NCBI GenBank assembly: GCA_013396525.1
Contig: VWYX01000702.1
Coordinates: 346,716 to 410,715, forward strand
DNA: 64,000 nt
DNA from: Chaetorhynchus papuensis
Taxonomy: Eukaryota; Chordata; Aves; Passeriformes; Rhipiduridae
Direction: 5' to 3'
Part shown: positions 63,315 to 64,000 of the stretch, piece by piece
Layout: each line of letters starts with the position of its first letter
How positions within the stretch are numbered: position 1 is the first letter of the stretch
The notes under the pieces: model-generated
What the model was told of the DNA's origin: nothing
Database searches by the model: none
What the model saw: the letters and a program-made list of their open reading frames with translations, nothing else
Position numbers and translations under genes: made by a program

Positions 63315-64000
63315 CTGTGTGAAAAGGATACAAACAGAAGGGATTAGAGATGTACACAGCAGATACAGTTCCTCTTACTCAATTTATTTACTTTTCATGA
63401 GGTTAGTATGTAAATGAAGAGTAAAAATATACTTAAAATACTATAATAGTGAGAAGAGATTGGAAGTTCTATTTTTGCTTAACAAAACAACATGATTTGG
63501 CCTCTGCTATTTAGCTGATATTTATCTACATATGAATGATAGCTTTTATTTTTTCTTATGAAGACATAAATATTCTGTTGTGTGCAAATACAGACACGAA
63601 GCTAGAATCCATTTAATGAGGTCAGCATTCTCCTATTTAATTCATCCTGTTGAAATGTAATCCACAGGCATATACTGGAATATGCCTGATGTGTAATATA
63701 TTTTGTAGTTCTCTACTTGCACATGTATGCATGTATGTGTGGGGGCTTCTCTGTTGGTTTTGTACCTTTTTAAGGCTGTATTCTTTTCTCAAGAGAGAAC
63801 CACTGTCTGAAATATTTGATCAGGAAACTCTTTTGAAGATATTTTCACAATTTTTTTTGTCTCCTCAGACATCTATAAATCACGTAATTTCTGTTGGAGA
63901 GAGCAAAATTCTTTGCCTTTATTACATTTTTTTTATTGCCTGATTTTGCTCTACCGATAACACAAGGAGACTGAAGGAGAAGATGTAAACCAGGAAGTGT
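63315..64000 (-). other. ZNF804B: ZNF804B intron 2, 3' part; gene runs off the window
   Basis: AT-rich intronic sequence upstream of exon 3. No trace of exon 2, which encodes the C2H2 finger in the family, is found here, so exons 1-2 and the promoter must lie to the right of the window. Confidence 0.8.

Overview
The window looks like nuclear DNA of a bird, or at least an archosaur. It is AT-rich, has almost no coding capacity, and carries many CR1 LINE fragments with the typical avian CR1 3' tail, plus two LTR-like sequences, one matching the avian ERVL-type LTR I know. I see no prokaryotic or organellar features, and no tRNA or rRNA genes.

The only gene I can support is ZNF804B, at the right edge on the minus strand. 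Its very large last coding exon (56942-60632, 1,229 codons plus stop) and the preceding exon (63184-63314, 43 codons plus 2 nt) are both here. They join in frame through a split Cys codon across a 2,551-bp intron. Exons 1 and 2, which in the family carry the start codon and the single C2H2 zinc finger, must lie beyond position 64000. With the family's usual ~84 N-terminal residues the protein would be about 1,357 aa, close to the ~1,349 aa of human ZNF804B. The donor of the intron between the two exons is GC rather than GT.

Positions 1-56,900 lie downstream of ZNF804B and read as intergenic DNA. From left to right they hold: a CR1 tail (142-219); a second CR1 tail (3115-3299); a compound CTAC/GAAA microsatellite (13020-13167); a CR1 copy (13785-15030) interrupted by ~600 bp containing two tandem units, each a ~147-bp unique segment followed by degenerate telomere-like CCCTAA repeats; an ancient minus-strand CR1 piece (16305-16535); a decayed plus-strand CR1 with reverse transcriptase remnants (20786-21940) and an adjacent second CR1 piece (21965-22190); an ancient LINE-like piece (30355-30475); a ~2-kb decayed minus-strand CR1 (34572-36595); an ERVL-type solo LTR (37131-37696); a young-looking CR1 3' end (39629-39874); and a minus-strand CR1 (49887-50810) split by a solo-LTR-like insertion.

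No new multi-gene system is visible. The most unusual items are the nested telomere-like duplication inside a CR1, the inferred GC-AG intron of ZNF804B, and possible proximal and distal poly(A) sites downstream of that gene. Family assignments come from recalled knowledge and were not tested by a search.
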